Positions 1 to 8,197 of a stretch of DNA of 64,000 nucleotides are shown here, piece by piece (position 1 is the stretch's first letter; every line of letters starts with the position of its first letter). A program made the translations under genes and the position numbers. Source of the stretch: Mycolicibacterium neoaurum ATCC 25795 (lineage in GTDB: Bacteria > Actinomycetota > Actinomycetes > Mycobacteriales > Mycobacteriaceae); NCBI RefSeq assembly GCF_000691525.1, contig NZ_JMDW01000003.1, positions 1-64,000 on the forward strand, read 5' to 3'. The notes beneath the pieces are model-generated. The model did not search any database. It had not been told where the DNA came from and saw nothing but the letters and a program-made list of their open reading frames with translations.

Positions 1-270
1 TTCTTCGAGATCGCCGATGCCGCCGAAGAGGTCGTCGCCCCGGCGATGCCCGCGGAATGCCTGCTGGACCGCAACGCGTTGATCATGGGCTACTCGGGGG
101 TGTACTCCAGCTTCCTCAAGCACGCCATCCGCCAGTCCGAACGCTACGGCGTACCGGCCCATCAGCTGCTGCACCGCGCCGGGCAACGCAAACTCATCGG
201 CGGCCAGGAAGACCAACTCATCGACATCGCCCTGGAAATCAAACGCGAACAAGAGGCCCAGAACGCCTGA
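1..270 (+). CDS. hsaF: 4-hydroxy-2-oxovalerate aldolase, C-terminal part (HsaF)
   Basis: The gene enters from the left edge; frame 1 is open from base 1 to the TGA at 268-270, giving the last 89 residues. The segment [13 protein letters not shown], followed by [11 protein letters not shown] and a [13 protein letters not shown] stretch, is characteristic of the C-terminal domain of DmpG/BphI/HsaF aldolases, which are normally about 340-350 residues. HsaF cleaves 4-hydroxy-2-oxo acids made from steroid rings into pyruvate and an aldehyde, which is channelled to the partner dehydrogenase HsaG. The partner would lie off the left edge. The start codon is outside the window. The following gene is convergent, so this is the end of its operon. 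Confidence 0.9.
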   Translation, partial: FFEIADAAEEVVAPAMPAECLLDRNALIMGYSGVYSSFLKHAIRQSERYGVPAHQLLHRAGQRKLIGGQEDQLIDIALEIKREQEAQNA

Positions 271-290
271 TGTGAACATGATCGATGCGA

Positions 291-725
291 TCAGCGTTCC
301 AGTTCACGGGCGCAGGCCGCCAGGATCGCCTCGAAATTCCACGGCAGCAGGCGTGAGGTGATCGCGTTCATCACCGCCCCGCCGGCCCACAACGGATGAG
401 AGTAGCTGCTCACCCAGTCGACATGGGTGCCTCCGGCTTCCGCCGTCAGGGCCAGTGTCCCGCCTACGTGACCGAACGCCGGAAACGATCGCACGATGAG
501 ATACGAGTAGCGTTGCGGGCGATCGTATTCGGTGATCTGTTCGCGCAGCCACACCCCGGTGCAGACCACTGCTCGCACAGCGCCGTGACCGGGCTCCACC
601 GAGTCCGAGGCCCAGTCGGCACGCAGGGTCATCGGGGCCGTGGCCAGGTTCACCGGGTCGGCAAGCCAGTCGAATACCTGGTCCTGCGGCGCAGTGATGA
701 CCCGTTCGACATGCAATCGCACCAT
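291..725 (-). CDS. SRPBCC-family (START-like) protein
   Basis: 144 residues. The opening MVRLHVERVITAPQDQVFDWL is the typical first strand and helix of the SRPBCC/polyketide cyclase fold, and a late GGTHVDWVSSYS strand fits the helix-grip sheet. Such proteins bind hydrophobic ligands or act as cyclases and lipid carriers; there is no motif that fixes the ligand. It lies 20 bases downstream of the alpha/beta hydrolase gene on the same strand and is probably the last gene of the fmdB-fmdA-hydrolase unit. It is convergent with hsaF. The fold call is fairly safe; the function is unknown. Confidence 0.75.
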   Translation of the reverse strand: MVRLHVERVITAPQDQVFDWLADPVNLATAPMTLRADWASDSVEPGHGAVRAVVCTGVWLREQITEYDRPQRYSYLIVRSFPAFGHVGGTLALTAEAGGTHVDWVSSYSHPLWAGGAVMNAITSRLLPWNFEAILAACARELER

Positions 726-745
726 GAGTCCCCCTCGACGGGAGA

Positions 746-1795
746 CTACACCGGCGGCGCGTATCCCGGCTTGTTCATCAGCTCGCGCAACCCGGCGTCG
801 ATGAAGTCGGTGTCCACATCGTTGGCGCCACCGCCGGCGAAATGGCCCCAGATTCCGGGGATCACCCTGACTTCACCGTCGGGTATGAACTGACTGGCCC
901 ACTGCTCGTCTTCGGGCGGGAAGTACAGATCCTTCTCGGCGGGCATGGCCAGCAGCGGGCACTTGATCGAGGCCAGCGCCTTCTGTACATCGCCATCGAA
1001 ACCCGGTGTGTTGCCGACATTTCCGCTGTGCCACGTGCCGATCATCGCGATCAGGTTGTTGGGGTCACGGCCGTCGCGGAAGAAGCCCTCCCAGAATCCG
1101 TAGAGGAAATCGTCGAAGGAGGTGTACCCGAGTTCACGCCACGTCTCTTCCCAATAGAAGGCCTGCGAGTAGCCCCATCCCGAGTACACCCGCGCGAACG
1201 CCCGCAGGCCCTTGACCGGTGGCCGGGCCGGGTCGTAGTCACCGTCGGCGAAGGCCGCATCGGCGGTCAATGCGGCCACCAGCGACTCCAGGAACACCTT
1301 GTTGTGCGGGGCGGTGATGCTGGACCCGCAGAACGGTGCGGCCCGCTGCACCATCTCCGGATGGCTCACGGCCCACTGATAGGTCTGTCCGGCACCCATC
1401 GACCACCCGGTCACCAGGGAAATCGAACTGATACCGAATTTCTCTGTCACCAAACGATATTGGGCTTCCACCTGGTCATGGAACGTCACCGCCGGGAAAC
1501 GGGGTCCGTCATAGGGTGCCGGGGTGTTCGACGGTGATGACGACAGACCGTTGCCGAGCATGTTCGGGACGATGATGAATGCGGTCGCCGGGTCCAGGAC
1601 GCGGCCGGGTCCGATGAGCCATTCGTTGTCGGTGTGCCAACCCGAATACCAGGTCGGGTAGACGATCACGTTGGACTTGTCGGCGTTGAGGGTGCCGTAG
1701 GTCTTGTAGGCGAGCCGAGCGTCGCGCAGCGTGAATCCGCTCTGCAGGGTGAAGTCCCCGAGATCGAAGTGTTCGGCGTCGGTGGGTGCGGGCAT
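746..1795 (-). CDS. Alpha/beta hydrolase, homoserine O-acetyltransferase-like
   Basis: 349 residues when started at the ATG at 1795-1793, which overlaps the stop of fmdA (TGATG), a sign of translational coupling. A longer in-frame ORF upstream is ignored because it runs into fmdA. The nucleophile elbow GWSMGAG puts Ser132 as nucleophile. Asp289 (PAEKDLYF) and His318 (IWGHFAGG) complete a plausible triad with the spacing of the MetX/homoserine-acetyltransferase-like group. True MetX is unlikely here: the gene sits next to a formamidase and an SRPBCC gene, suggesting hydrolysis or acyl transfer in amide or nitrile metabolism. That role is inferred from context only. Confidence 0.8.
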   Translation of the reverse strand: MPAPTDAEHFDLGDFTLQSGFTLRDARLAYKTYGTLNADKSNVIVYPTWYSGWHTDNEWLIGPGRVLDPATAFIIVPNMLGNGLSSSPSNTPAPYDGPRFPAVTFHDQVEAQYRLVTEKFGISSISLVTGWSMGAGQTYQWAVSHPEMVQRAAPFCGSSITAPHNKVFLESLVAALTADAAFADGDYDPARPPVKGLRAFARVYSGWGYSQAFYWEETWRELGYTSFDDFLYGFWEGFFRDGRDPNNLIAMIGTWHSGNVGNTPGFDGDVQKALASIKCPLLAMPAEKDLYFPPEDEQWASQFIPDGEVRVIPGIWGHFAGGGANDVDTDFIDAGLRELMNKPGYAPPV

Positions 1796-3039
1796 CAGTT
1801 GCTCACCGCGCACTGCCCGCGGTCGATCCGCTGCGGCGGCGTGCTGGACGGCCGTACATCGATATCGAAGATGGCGGTCGGAACATACAGCGTGGCACAT
1901 GAATTGGGGACATCGACGACGCCGGACATCCTGCCCTCCACCGGCGCGGCACCCAGGATCAGGTAGGCCTGCTCCTTGGTCCAGCCGAATTTCGACAGGT
2001 ACTCGATGGCGTTGAGGCAGGCATTCTGGTACGCCAGCGTGGTGTCGAGGTAGTGCTGGGTGCCATTGCGGTCTACCGAGAACCCGACGAAGGTGAGGAA
2101 CTCCGAGTAGCGCGGTTCCACGATCCCCGGCATGAAGATCGGATTGGTGGTGACACCGTAGGTCTCCATCCCGCCCTTGATGATCTCCACGCGCAGATCG
2201 ATATACCCACCCATCTCGATTGCGCCACAGAAGGTTATCTCGCCGTCGCCTTGAGAGAAGTGCAGGTCACCCAGCGACAGATTGGCGCCGTCCACGAACA
2301 CCGGGTAGAAGATCCGGCTGCCCTTGGAGAGGTTCTTGATGTCCTGGTTGCCGCCGTTCTCCCGCGGCGGGGCCGTGCGGGCCGCCTCGGCCGCGGCACG
2401 CTCGTAGTCGGCTCCGGTGAGGCTGCCCAACACCGCATTGGACGGCAGCGGCGGCAAGGCGAGCGGCGGCACCCGGTCGGGATCGGTGGCGATGAGCTGA
2501 GCTTCGCGGTGATTCCATTTTGCCAACAGGTCCGCACTGGGCGCGGTGCCCATCAGGCCGGGATGGATCAAACCGGTGAACTCCACGCCTGGCACATGCC
2601 TACTGGTGGCCTTCTGGCCGGTGAAATCCCAGATCGCCTTGTAGGCGTCGGGGAACCAATCGGTGAGGAATCCACCGCCGTTGTCCTTGGCGAAGATCCC
2701 GGTGTAACCCCACCCTTGGCCGGCCACCGGTCCGGTCTGCTGGGGTACCGGCCCGACATCGAGAATGTCGACGACCAGCAGATCGCCGGGTTGCGCGCCT
2801 TCGACTGCGAACGGGCCGGACAGCTGGTGGACCATGGTGAGGTCGCAGTCACGGATGTCGTTGGCGTCATCGGAGTTGACGATGGTCCCGTCGAACCATT
2901 CCTTGGACTCCACCCGGAAGCTGTCGCCCGACTTCACCGTGGCCACGGCGGGGATGTCCGGGTGCCAGCGGTTGTGACCGACCAGCTGCTGCTCGCGAAA
3001 CGGCTTGCTCTGGTCGACGGGAAAGATCACTTCGGGCAT
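1795..3039 (-). CDS. fmdA: Formamidase (acetamidase/formamidase family)
   Basis: 414 residues, the usual length of FmdA formamidases. It starts MPEVIFPVDQSKPF and contains the family stretch HNRWHPDIPAV near residue 25, a GPFAVEGAQPGDLLVVDI strand around 75-92, a GYTGIFAKDNGGGFLT segment near 112, and a late FSQGDGEITFCGAIEMGG block near 260. FmdA hydrolyses formamide and short amides to ammonia and the acid in the cytoplasm. It lies 42 bases downstream of fmdB and overlaps the downstream hydrolase by one base, so the three form an operon. A palindrome ahead of fmdB (3388-3401) is a candidate operator, and a MarR regulator and an AmiC-like binding protein lie just beyond. Confidence 0.92.
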   Translation of the reverse strand: MPEVIFPVDQSKPFREQQLVGHNRWHPDIPAVATVKSGDSFRVESKEWFDGTIVNSDDANDIRDCDLTMVHQLSGPFAVEGAQPGDLLVVDILDVGPVPQQTGPVAGQGWGYTGIFAKDNGGGFLTDWFPDAYKAIWDFTGQKATSRHVPGVEFTGLIHPGLMGTAPSADLLAKWNHREAQLIATDPDRVPPLALPPLPSNAVLGSLTGADYERAAAEAARTAPPRENGGNQDIKNLSKGSRIFYPVFVDGANLSLGDLHFSQGDGEITFCGAIEMGGYIDLRVEIIKGGMETYGVTTNPIFMPGIVEPRYSEFLTFVGFSVDRNGTQHYLDTTLAYQNACLNAIEYLSKFGWTKEQAYLILGAAPVEGRMSGVVDVPNSCATLYVPTAIFDIDVRPSSTPPQRIDRGQCAVSN

Positions 3040-3081
3040 GTGTGCCTCCTCGGTTGACGGAAAACGTTCTGATACAAGGCT

Positions 3082-3366
3082 TTACGGTTTCGGCAGCATG
3101 CGGTGGCGCGGATCGGCGTACCGTAGGCGTGCGGGATCTGATGGACCTGGCGATCTGCGGACGACGCCGGGGTTGGCCTGGGACTGCGCATGCAGGTCCA
3201 GCGCGCGGTTGCCGGCCGGGTTCGAGCGCACCATCGCACCGCCGCCATAGACACGATTGCTTGCCGCGCAACACTGTTCGCACTCGATGCTGGCCGGTGC
3301 TGTCCCGATGGGGAAGGTCATGTCGAATGGCCCGTCGGCCGGGCAGCGATAGCGATAGCGTGGCAC
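3082..3366 (-). CDS. fmdB: FmdB-family zinc-ribbon regulatory protein
   Basis: 94 residues from a GTG at 3366-3364, preceded by AGGG at a good distance; the longer ORF upstream crosses the promoter. The protein opens PRYRYRCPADGPF, then FPIGTAPASIECEQCC, the layout of FmdB proteins. Normally two CxxC pairs bind zinc. Here the first pair is reduced to Cys8 with Asp11 in the second place, while Cys29/Cys32 (and Cys33) remain, so metal binding may differ. FmdB was described as a regulator of formamidase expression in Methylophilus; the mechanism is unclear. First gene of the fmdB-fmdA-hydrolase unit. Confidence 0.8.
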   Translation of the reverse strand: MPRYRYRCPADGPFDMTFPIGTAPASIECEQCCAASNRVYGGGAMVRSNPAGNRALDLHAQSQANPGVVRRSPGPSDPARLRYADPRHRMLPKP

Positions 3367-3387
3367 GGAAACCCTGTTCGTCAAATG

Positions 3388-3401
3388 TTCCCATTTGGGA
3401 A
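3388..3401. promoter_or_regulatory. Palindrome upstream of fmdB, candidate operator
   Basis: TTCCCATTTGGGAA is a dyad with 6-base arms and a 2-base centre, 21 bases before the fmdB start codon. It is the only such dyad I saw in the 187-base gap between fmdB and the marR stop. The neighbouring MarR protein is a natural candidate ligand, but an IclR or other factor is equally possible. Confidence 0.45.
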
Positions 3402-3553
3402 TAATGTCGAACCTACACCGGCGGGACGCTCCGTCAAGGGCGAACCGGCGCATCTGCAGCACCGGCCGGGATTGTTCACACGATCGTCACGGCTGCGGTA
3501 GTTCACCCGGTGACCGTGGGCTGTCCGCTCTACAATGACGTAATACGCACGTC

Positions 3554-3919
3554 CTAGATTGGCGTGGGGTCGCCGTCCCGAAGGAAAACCATTGGGGTGA
3601 TTGCCGACTCCGCGGTTCGGAGGAGTTCGGCACCATGCGACGACGACCGCAGCGTGGTTCGGCGGCGGTCCTGCGCCGAGACGGTGCGGTACACCGCGCC
3701 GAGTTCGACGAGTGCGTCGACGATGCGTGTCGCCGAGGTGGACGGAATGGCGAGCGCGTCGACGATATCGGACATCGAGCAGCCGGGGTCGTGGTGGATG
3801 ACATGCAGCGCTCGCCAGCGATCGACCGTCAGGTCGGTTCCGGCGAGCGCGCCGTCGATGCTCGTGGCGACGACGGCGGCGCGCCTCAGCAATGCGAGGG
3901 CCTCGACGAGATCGTCCAT
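3554..3919 (-). CDS. MarR-family transcriptional regulator
   Basis: 121 residues. The winged-helix core is seen at roughly residues 30-95: LTVDRWRALHVIHHDPG, then SDIVDALAIPSTSATRIVD as recognition helix region, then the wing with a DRRR turn (SAQDRRRTTL). It is shorter than usual MarR proteins (140-160), so the C-terminal dimerisation helix is reduced. It is divergent from the AmiC-like gene with only about 30 bases between starts, so it likely controls itself and that gene, and perhaps the fmd operon. The ligand is unknown; amides are the contextual guess. Confidence 0.82.
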   Translation of the reverse strand: MDDLVEALALLRRAAVVATSIDGALAGTDLTVDRWRALHVIHHDPGCSMSDIVDALAIPSTSATRIVDALVELGAVYRTVSAQDRRRTTLRSSSHGAELLRTAESAITPMVFLRDGDPTPI

Positions 3920-3949
3920 GACATGCCTTCCCGATCAGGACTTCACAGC

Positions 3950-5077
3950 ATGCCAGATCCGTTCGCCGGGACGGAACAACATCGACGCTCGCGTTCGGAG
4001 TTCCGGGTCGCGCTGGCCCTCCCGCGTCGCGGTCCGGCCGGCATCTTCGGGCTCGAGTGTCGGGCCGCCGCCGAACTGGCCGCCGCCGAGATCGACGCCG
4101 CGGGTGGGGTGGCCGGACGCGCGGTGCAGTTCGTGCACGTGGACGCCGGTGGTGATCCCGCCGGGGTCGCGAGTCGGATCAGGGAGCTGGTGGACTCCGG
4201 TGCCGTCGATGCCGTCACCGGCTGGCATCTGTCCAACGCCAGGCAGGCGATCGCCCGCGAGGTCGGCGGCCGCGTCCCCTACGTGTACGCCGCGGCCTAC
4301 GAAGGTGGCGAACGCAGCGACGGAGTGCTGTGCAGCGGGGAGGTCCCCGGCGATCAGATCATCGCCTCGCTGCACTGGTTACGCACCGAACTGCGGTTGC
4401 GTCGGTGGTTCATCGTCGGCAACGACTACGTGTGGCCACGAGGATCGGCGCGGGCGACCCGGGCCGGCTTGGACGGTAGCGACATCTCGATCCTCGGCGA
4501 GCGGTTCCTGCCACTGGGTGTCGACGATCCGTGCGCGTGGGACCGGGTGCTCGCCGATATCGTCGCCGCCGGCGCCGACGGTGTCATCACACTGCTGGTC
4601 GGCTCGGACGCGGTGCGCTTCAACCGGGCGTTCGCCGCGGCAGGCCTGGATGCCACCGTCACCCGGTTCAGCCCGTTCACCGACGAGACGGTGGTACTGG
4701 CCAGTGGCAGCGAGGCGACCGGGAACCTTTTCATCTCGGCGGGCTGGTTCGCCGGCCTGGCGTCGGCCGCAGCCGCCGAGTTCAGCGCCGGATTCAGCCG
4801 CGCCTTCGATCTGGTCAACGGCACCGGCCCGATCGGGGAGTCCGCGGCACCGGCGCCCGGCACGATGGCCGAGACGACCTACTCGGGAGTGCACCTGCTC
4901 GCCGGTATCGCGACGACGTCGGTGCCCACGGTCGCCGACGCCCGCCGGGCCTTCGACGAGTGGGGTTGGGATTCCCCGCACGGCCCCGTCGATCTGCACC
5001 GGGGAGCTGCCCGGCACCCGGTGCATCTGGCCGTGGCGCGCGGTGTCGATCTCGACGTCATCGCCAGGGTGCGCTGA
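3950..5077 (+). CDS. AmiC/urea-type substrate-binding protein without signal peptide
   Basis: 375 residues from ATG 3950 with AGGA nine bases upstream; another ATG at 3923 has no ribosome site. The fold is the periplasmic-binding type I group used by branched-chain amino acid, urea and short-amide receptors: GPAGIFGLECRAAAELAAAEIDAAGG near the start, then DAVTGWHLSNARQAIAREVGGRVPYVY, and a second lobe with WFIVGNDYVWPRG. No signal peptide, lipobox or membrane helix is visible, which is how AmiC-type cytoplasmic amide sensors look (AmiC in Pseudomonas and in the mycobacterial amidase locus). No ABC permease is nearby. It is therefore probably a ligand sensor for the fmd locus rather than a transporter component. 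Confidence 0.78.
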   Translation: MPDPFAGTEQHRRSRSEFRVALALPRRGPAGIFGLECRAAAELAAAEIDAAGGVAGRAVQFVHVDAGGDPAGVASRIRELVDSGAVDAVTGWHLSNARQAIAREVGGRVPYVYAAAYEGGERSDGVLCSGEVPGDQIIASLHWLRTELRLRRWFIVGNDYVWPRGSARATRAGLDGSDISILGERFLPLGVDDPCAWDRVLADIVAAGADGVITLLVGSDAVRFNRAFAAAGLDATVTRFSPFTDETVVLASGSEATGNLFISAGWFAGLASAAAAEFSAGFSRAFDLVNGTGPIGESAAPAPGTMAETTYSGVHLLAGIATTSVPTVADARRAFDEWGWDSPHGPVDLHRGAARHPVHLAVARGVDLDVIARVR

Positions 5078-5112
5078 GCGGGCACGTCATACCCGGTTGG
5101 CACGATGGACCG

Positions 5113-7191
5113 ATGACCACCCGCACCGACGCGCAGGCCATCCTCGAACAGCTGGCCGGGCCGCAGGCCGTCCTGCGCGATGACCAGTGGACGGCCATCG
5201 AGGCACTCGTCGTCCACCGCCGACGCGCGCTGGTGGTGCAGCGCACCGGGTGGGGCAAATCGGCGGTGTACTTCATCGCCGCGAAACTCCTGCGTGCCGC
5301 GGGCCGTGGGCCGACGGTGATCGTGTCCCCGCTGCTTGCCCTGATGCGCAACCAGGTCGAGGCCGCGCGCAAAGCGGGAGTGCAGGCGGCCACCATCAAC
5401 TCGAGCAACGTCACCGAGTGGGAGGACGTGCACACCAGGGTGCGGGCCGGTGAACTCGACGTGCTGCTGGTCAGCCCCGAGCGGTTGAACAACCCGGACT
5501 TCCGCGACGCCGTGCTGCCCGCGCTGGCCGCCGACGCCGGTCTGGTGGTCGTCGACGAGGCACACTGTGTGTCCGACTGGGGGCATGATTTCCGGCCCGA
5601 CTACCGGCGTATCCGCACCCTCGTCGCCGAGTTGGGCACCGACATCCCGGTGTTGGCCACCACGGCGACCGCCAACGACCGCGTCGTGGAGGATGTCGCC
5701 ACCCAGCTGGGCGTCGGCGGCTCCGGGGACGGCACGCTGGTCCTGCGCGGTGGCTTGGACCGAGAATCGCTGCGGCTGTCGGTGGTACAGGCGGGCGGAC
5801 CCGCGCAACGCGCGGCGTGGTTGGCCGCACATCTGGATTCCCTGCCGGGTTCGGGCATCGTGTACACGCTGACGGTGGCCCAGGCGCACGATATCGCCGC
5901 CCTGCTGCGCGAGCACGGCCACACCGTGGCTGCCTATACCGGCGGTACCGAGGCCTCCGAGCGCGAGCAGTTGGAAGCGGACCTGCTCGGCAATCGGGTC
6001 AAGGCGTTGATCGCCACCTCGGCGCTGGGGATGGGCTTCGACAAGCCCGACCTGGGTTTCGTCGTGCATCTCGGCGCGCCGTCCTCGCCGATCGCCTACT
6101 ACCAACAGGTCGGGCGCGCCGGCCGATCGACCGACAGCGCCGAGGTGATCCTGCTGCCGGGCCGTGAGGACGTCGACGTGTGGCGTTACTTCGCCTCGGT
6201 CGCCTTCCCGTCGGAACCCATGGTGCGCAAGGTGATCGGCGCCCTCGAACCCGACCGCGCCCTGTCCACCGCGGCGCTGGAGCCGCTGGTGGACCTCAAC
6301 AGGTCGCGGTTGGAGATGGTGCTCAAGGTCCTCGACGTCGACGGGGCGGTGCGTCGGGTGAAGGGCGGCTGGATCGCCACCGGGCAACCCTGGTCCTACG
6401 ATGAGCCCCGATATGCGCGCCTCGACGAGGCGCGCAAACGTGAACAACAGGCCATGCTCGACTACCAGCGCACCACCGAGTGTCGGATGGTGTTCCTGCG
6501 CAAGCAACTCGACGACCCGGAGCTCGGTCCGCAGGCGTGCGGGCGATGCGACAACTGTGTCGGCCCGCGGTACCGATCCGAGGTCGACGCGGAGTCGGTG
6601 GAGGCGACCCGCGCGCGGCTGATGCGCCCCGGCGTCGAGATCGCACCGCGCAAACAATGGCCCACCGGCATGAGCCGGATCGGGGTGGATCTGTCCGGAC
6701 GGATCGGGGACGGGCCGTCGGCGGGCCGGGTGATCGGCAGGCTGACCGATCTGGGCTGGGGTGCCCGCTTGCGGACGCTGCTCGACGAACCGGATGCCGA
6801 GGCGCCCGATGCCGTGATCACCGCGGCCATCGAGGTGCTCAAGGCGTGGGACTGGGCGCAGCGGCCGACCTCCGTACTCGCCGTCGATTCGGTGCGTCAC
6901 CCGGTCTTGATCCGCAGCATCGCGACCCGGTTGGCGGCGGTCGGGAAGCTGAAAGATCTTGGTGTCCTGAACTACTCGCCCGAACACCGACCGGTGGTCG
7001 CTGCCAACTCGGCCTATCGGGTTGCCGCGCTGCGCGATGCCTGGGAGTTGCCGGCAGGCGTCGCTGGCGAGACGGTGTTGCTGGTCGACGATATGACCGA
7101 TACCGGGTGGACGATGACGATGGCCGCGTTGACGGTCCGGGCCGCCGGGGCGGTCGACGTACTGCCGTTCGCGCTGGCGGCGGTGAGTTAG
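5113..7191 (+). CDS. RecQ-like DNA helicase with C-terminal phosphoribosyltransferase-like domain
   Basis: 692 residues from ATG 5113; upstream in-frame extension overlaps the previous gene. Walker A is RTGWGKS with Lys49, the DEAH box is at 148-151 (VVVDEAHCVSDWGHDFRPDY), and the second helicase lobe carries STSA-like ATSALGMGFDKPD and QVGRAGR motifs. A RecQ zinc site follows with Cys457, Cys476, Cys479 and Cys482. The last 130 residues end with VLLVDDMTDTGWT (about 655-667), a PRPP-binding motif of type I phosphoribosyltransferases (ComF-like). RecQ helicases unwind DNA 3' to 5' in repair; the role of the appended domain is unknown. Convergent with the iclR gene, overlapping its stop by four bases. 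Confidence 0.88.
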   Translation: MTTRTDAQAILEQLAGPQAVLRDDQWTAIEALVVHRRRALVVQRTGWGKSAVYFIAAKLLRAAGRGPTVIVSPLLALMRNQVEAARKAGVQAATINSSNVTEWEDVHTRVRAGELDVLLVSPERLNNPDFRDAVLPALAADAGLVVVDEAHCVSDWGHDFRPDYRRIRTLVAELGTDIPVLATTATANDRVVEDVATQLGVGGSGDGTLVLRGGLDRESLRLSVVQAGGPAQRAAWLAAHLDSLPGSGIVYTLTVAQAHDIAALLREHGHTVAAYTGGTEASEREQLEADLLGNRVKALIATSALGMGFDKPDLGFVVHLGAPSSPIAYYQQVGRAGRSTDSAEVILLPGREDVDVWRYFASVAFPSEPMVRKVIGALEPDRALSTAALEPLVDLNRSRLEMVLKVLDVDGAVRRVKGGWIATGQPWSYDEPRYARLDEARKREQQAMLDYQRTTECRMVFLRKQLDDPELGPQACGRCDNCVGPRYRSEVDAESVEATRARLMRPGVEIAPRKQWPTGMSRIGVDLSGRIGDGPSAGRVIGRLTDLGWGARLRTLLDEPDAEAPDAVITAAIEVLKAWDWAQRPTSVLAVDSVRHPVLIRSIATRLAAVGKLKDLGVLNYSPEHRPVVAANSAYRVAALRDAWELPAGVAGETVLLVDDMTDTGWTMTMAALTVRAAGAVDVLPFALAAVS

Positions 7192-8099
7192 AACCCGGGC
7201 TTTATGCCCCCGAGGGATGCGGTGACCGCGTCGGCGGTCGCCATGAGCGCGTGCGCACGTGCCGCGATATCGGCATCGGTCAGTGCCGCGCCGATCTGCA
7301 TCGTCGCCACCATCACCTGGCGGCGGTGGTGATCGAAGACGGGGGCGGCGATGACGCTGATGTCGTGGCGCGTCTCGGGATCATCGGTGCCCGGTAGGTA
7401 GACCCGCTCGCCGATATCGGAGACCAATTCTCCGAGCAGCGCCCGGAGTTCGTCGGGCAGCGTGTTCGACATACCCGCCATCAGCGCATACAGCCTTCGG
7501 CCACCCGGGGTGAGCCGCTCCACCAGATATCCGCAGGCGCGGCAGGCGGTGATCACCCGTGCGAACCGATCGCTGTCGGTATGCAACGGAATCGTGGGTT
7601 CCTTGGCGAGCCAGTCGCGGACCGCGCCGTCATCCCAGAGGACGAACATCAGCCCGACCGGCGGCGCGAACGGGTAACTCTGGCCGACTCGCACCGTGCT
7701 GGGCGTACCCGGGGGCGCGACGAGTTCGAGCAGCGTGATGCGGTCGTCGACGACACCGGACAGGGCCGCGGTGACCCCGAAGGCATCGGAGAGCGAACGC
7801 AATTCAGCCTGTGCCGCGGGGCTCACCCGCAGGGCCTGCTGCGCGGTGTGTCCCAGCGTGATCAGGGCGGGGCCGAGCCCGTAGGTCTTGTCCCGGGTGC
7901 CCTCGCCCGCCTGGCGCACGAGGTAGCCCGACTCGGTCAGGCTGGTCAGGATTCCCAGGCAGGTGGGCTTGCTGAGGTTGACCCGACGGGCCAGTTCGGA
8001 GAGTCCGAAGCGGTCATGCGGGTGCGCGGCCAGAAAGTTCAGCACTGCGACCACCCGTTCGGTGGGTGGGGACGCACGTCCGGTCGTCTGGTCCGGCAC
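7188..8099 (-). CDS. IclR-family transcriptional regulator
   Basis: 303 residues. N-terminal winged helix at about 10-75 (ERVVAVLNFLAAHPHDRFGLSELARRVNLSKPT) followed by the IclR effector domain (LRSLSDAFGVTAALSG, about 120 onwards). The gene is divergent from the Rv3531c-like gene; the KstR palindrome at 8125-8138 lies between them, 25 bases from this start. IclR proteins sense small organic acids or aromatic compounds; nothing here fixes the ligand. It may control its own promoter and the neighbouring cholesterol unit. I recall no IclR gene at this point of the M. tuberculosis map. Confidence 0.87.
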   Translation of the reverse strand: MPDQTTGRASPPTERVVAVLNFLAAHPHDRFGLSELARRVNLSKPTCLGILTSLTESGYLVRQAGEGTRDKTYGLGPALITLGHTAQQALRVSPAAQAELRSLSDAFGVTAALSGVVDDRITLLELVAPPGTPSTVRVGQSYPFAPPVGLMFVLWDDGAVRDWLAKEPTIPLHTDSDRFARVITACRACGYLVERLTPGGRRLYALMAGMSNTLPDELRALLGELVSDIGERVYLPGTDDPETRHDISVIAAPVFDHHRRQVMVATMQIGAALTDADIAARAHALMATADAVTASLGGIKPGF

Positions 8100-8124
8100 C
8101 GCACCTCCCGACGTTGACGCGAAC

Positions 8125-8138
8125 TAGAACGCGTTCTA
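8125..8138. promoter_or_regulatory. KstR operator
   Basis: TAGAACGCGTTCTA fits the KstR consensus TnnAACnnGTTnnA exactly, and extends to a perfect 18-base palindrome at 8123-8140. It lies 60 bases before the Rv3531c-like gene and 25 bases before iclR. KstR is the TetR-family repressor of mycobacterial cholesterol genes, released by a side-chain CoA thioester. Confidence 0.9.
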
Positions 8139-8197
8139 GTCTCAGGTCGGAAACTCTACCACGACGGTCCAATATTGGAACGAAAGGTGATGCCCGG

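Noticed and set aside
2053..3057. 334-residue open frame opposite formamidase
   Set aside because: Antisense shadow; no recognisable domain and formamidase is unambiguous.
3548..3562. CGTCCTAGATTGG near the marR stop as a second leaderless promoter, same as at 18733
   Set aside because: It lies at the 3' end of marR with no gene following on the plus strand; the identity of 13 bases is probably chance.
4879..6987. 702-residue open frame opposite the RecQ gene
   Set aside because: Antisense of high-GC coding sequence; Walker and DEAH boxes are on the plus strand.
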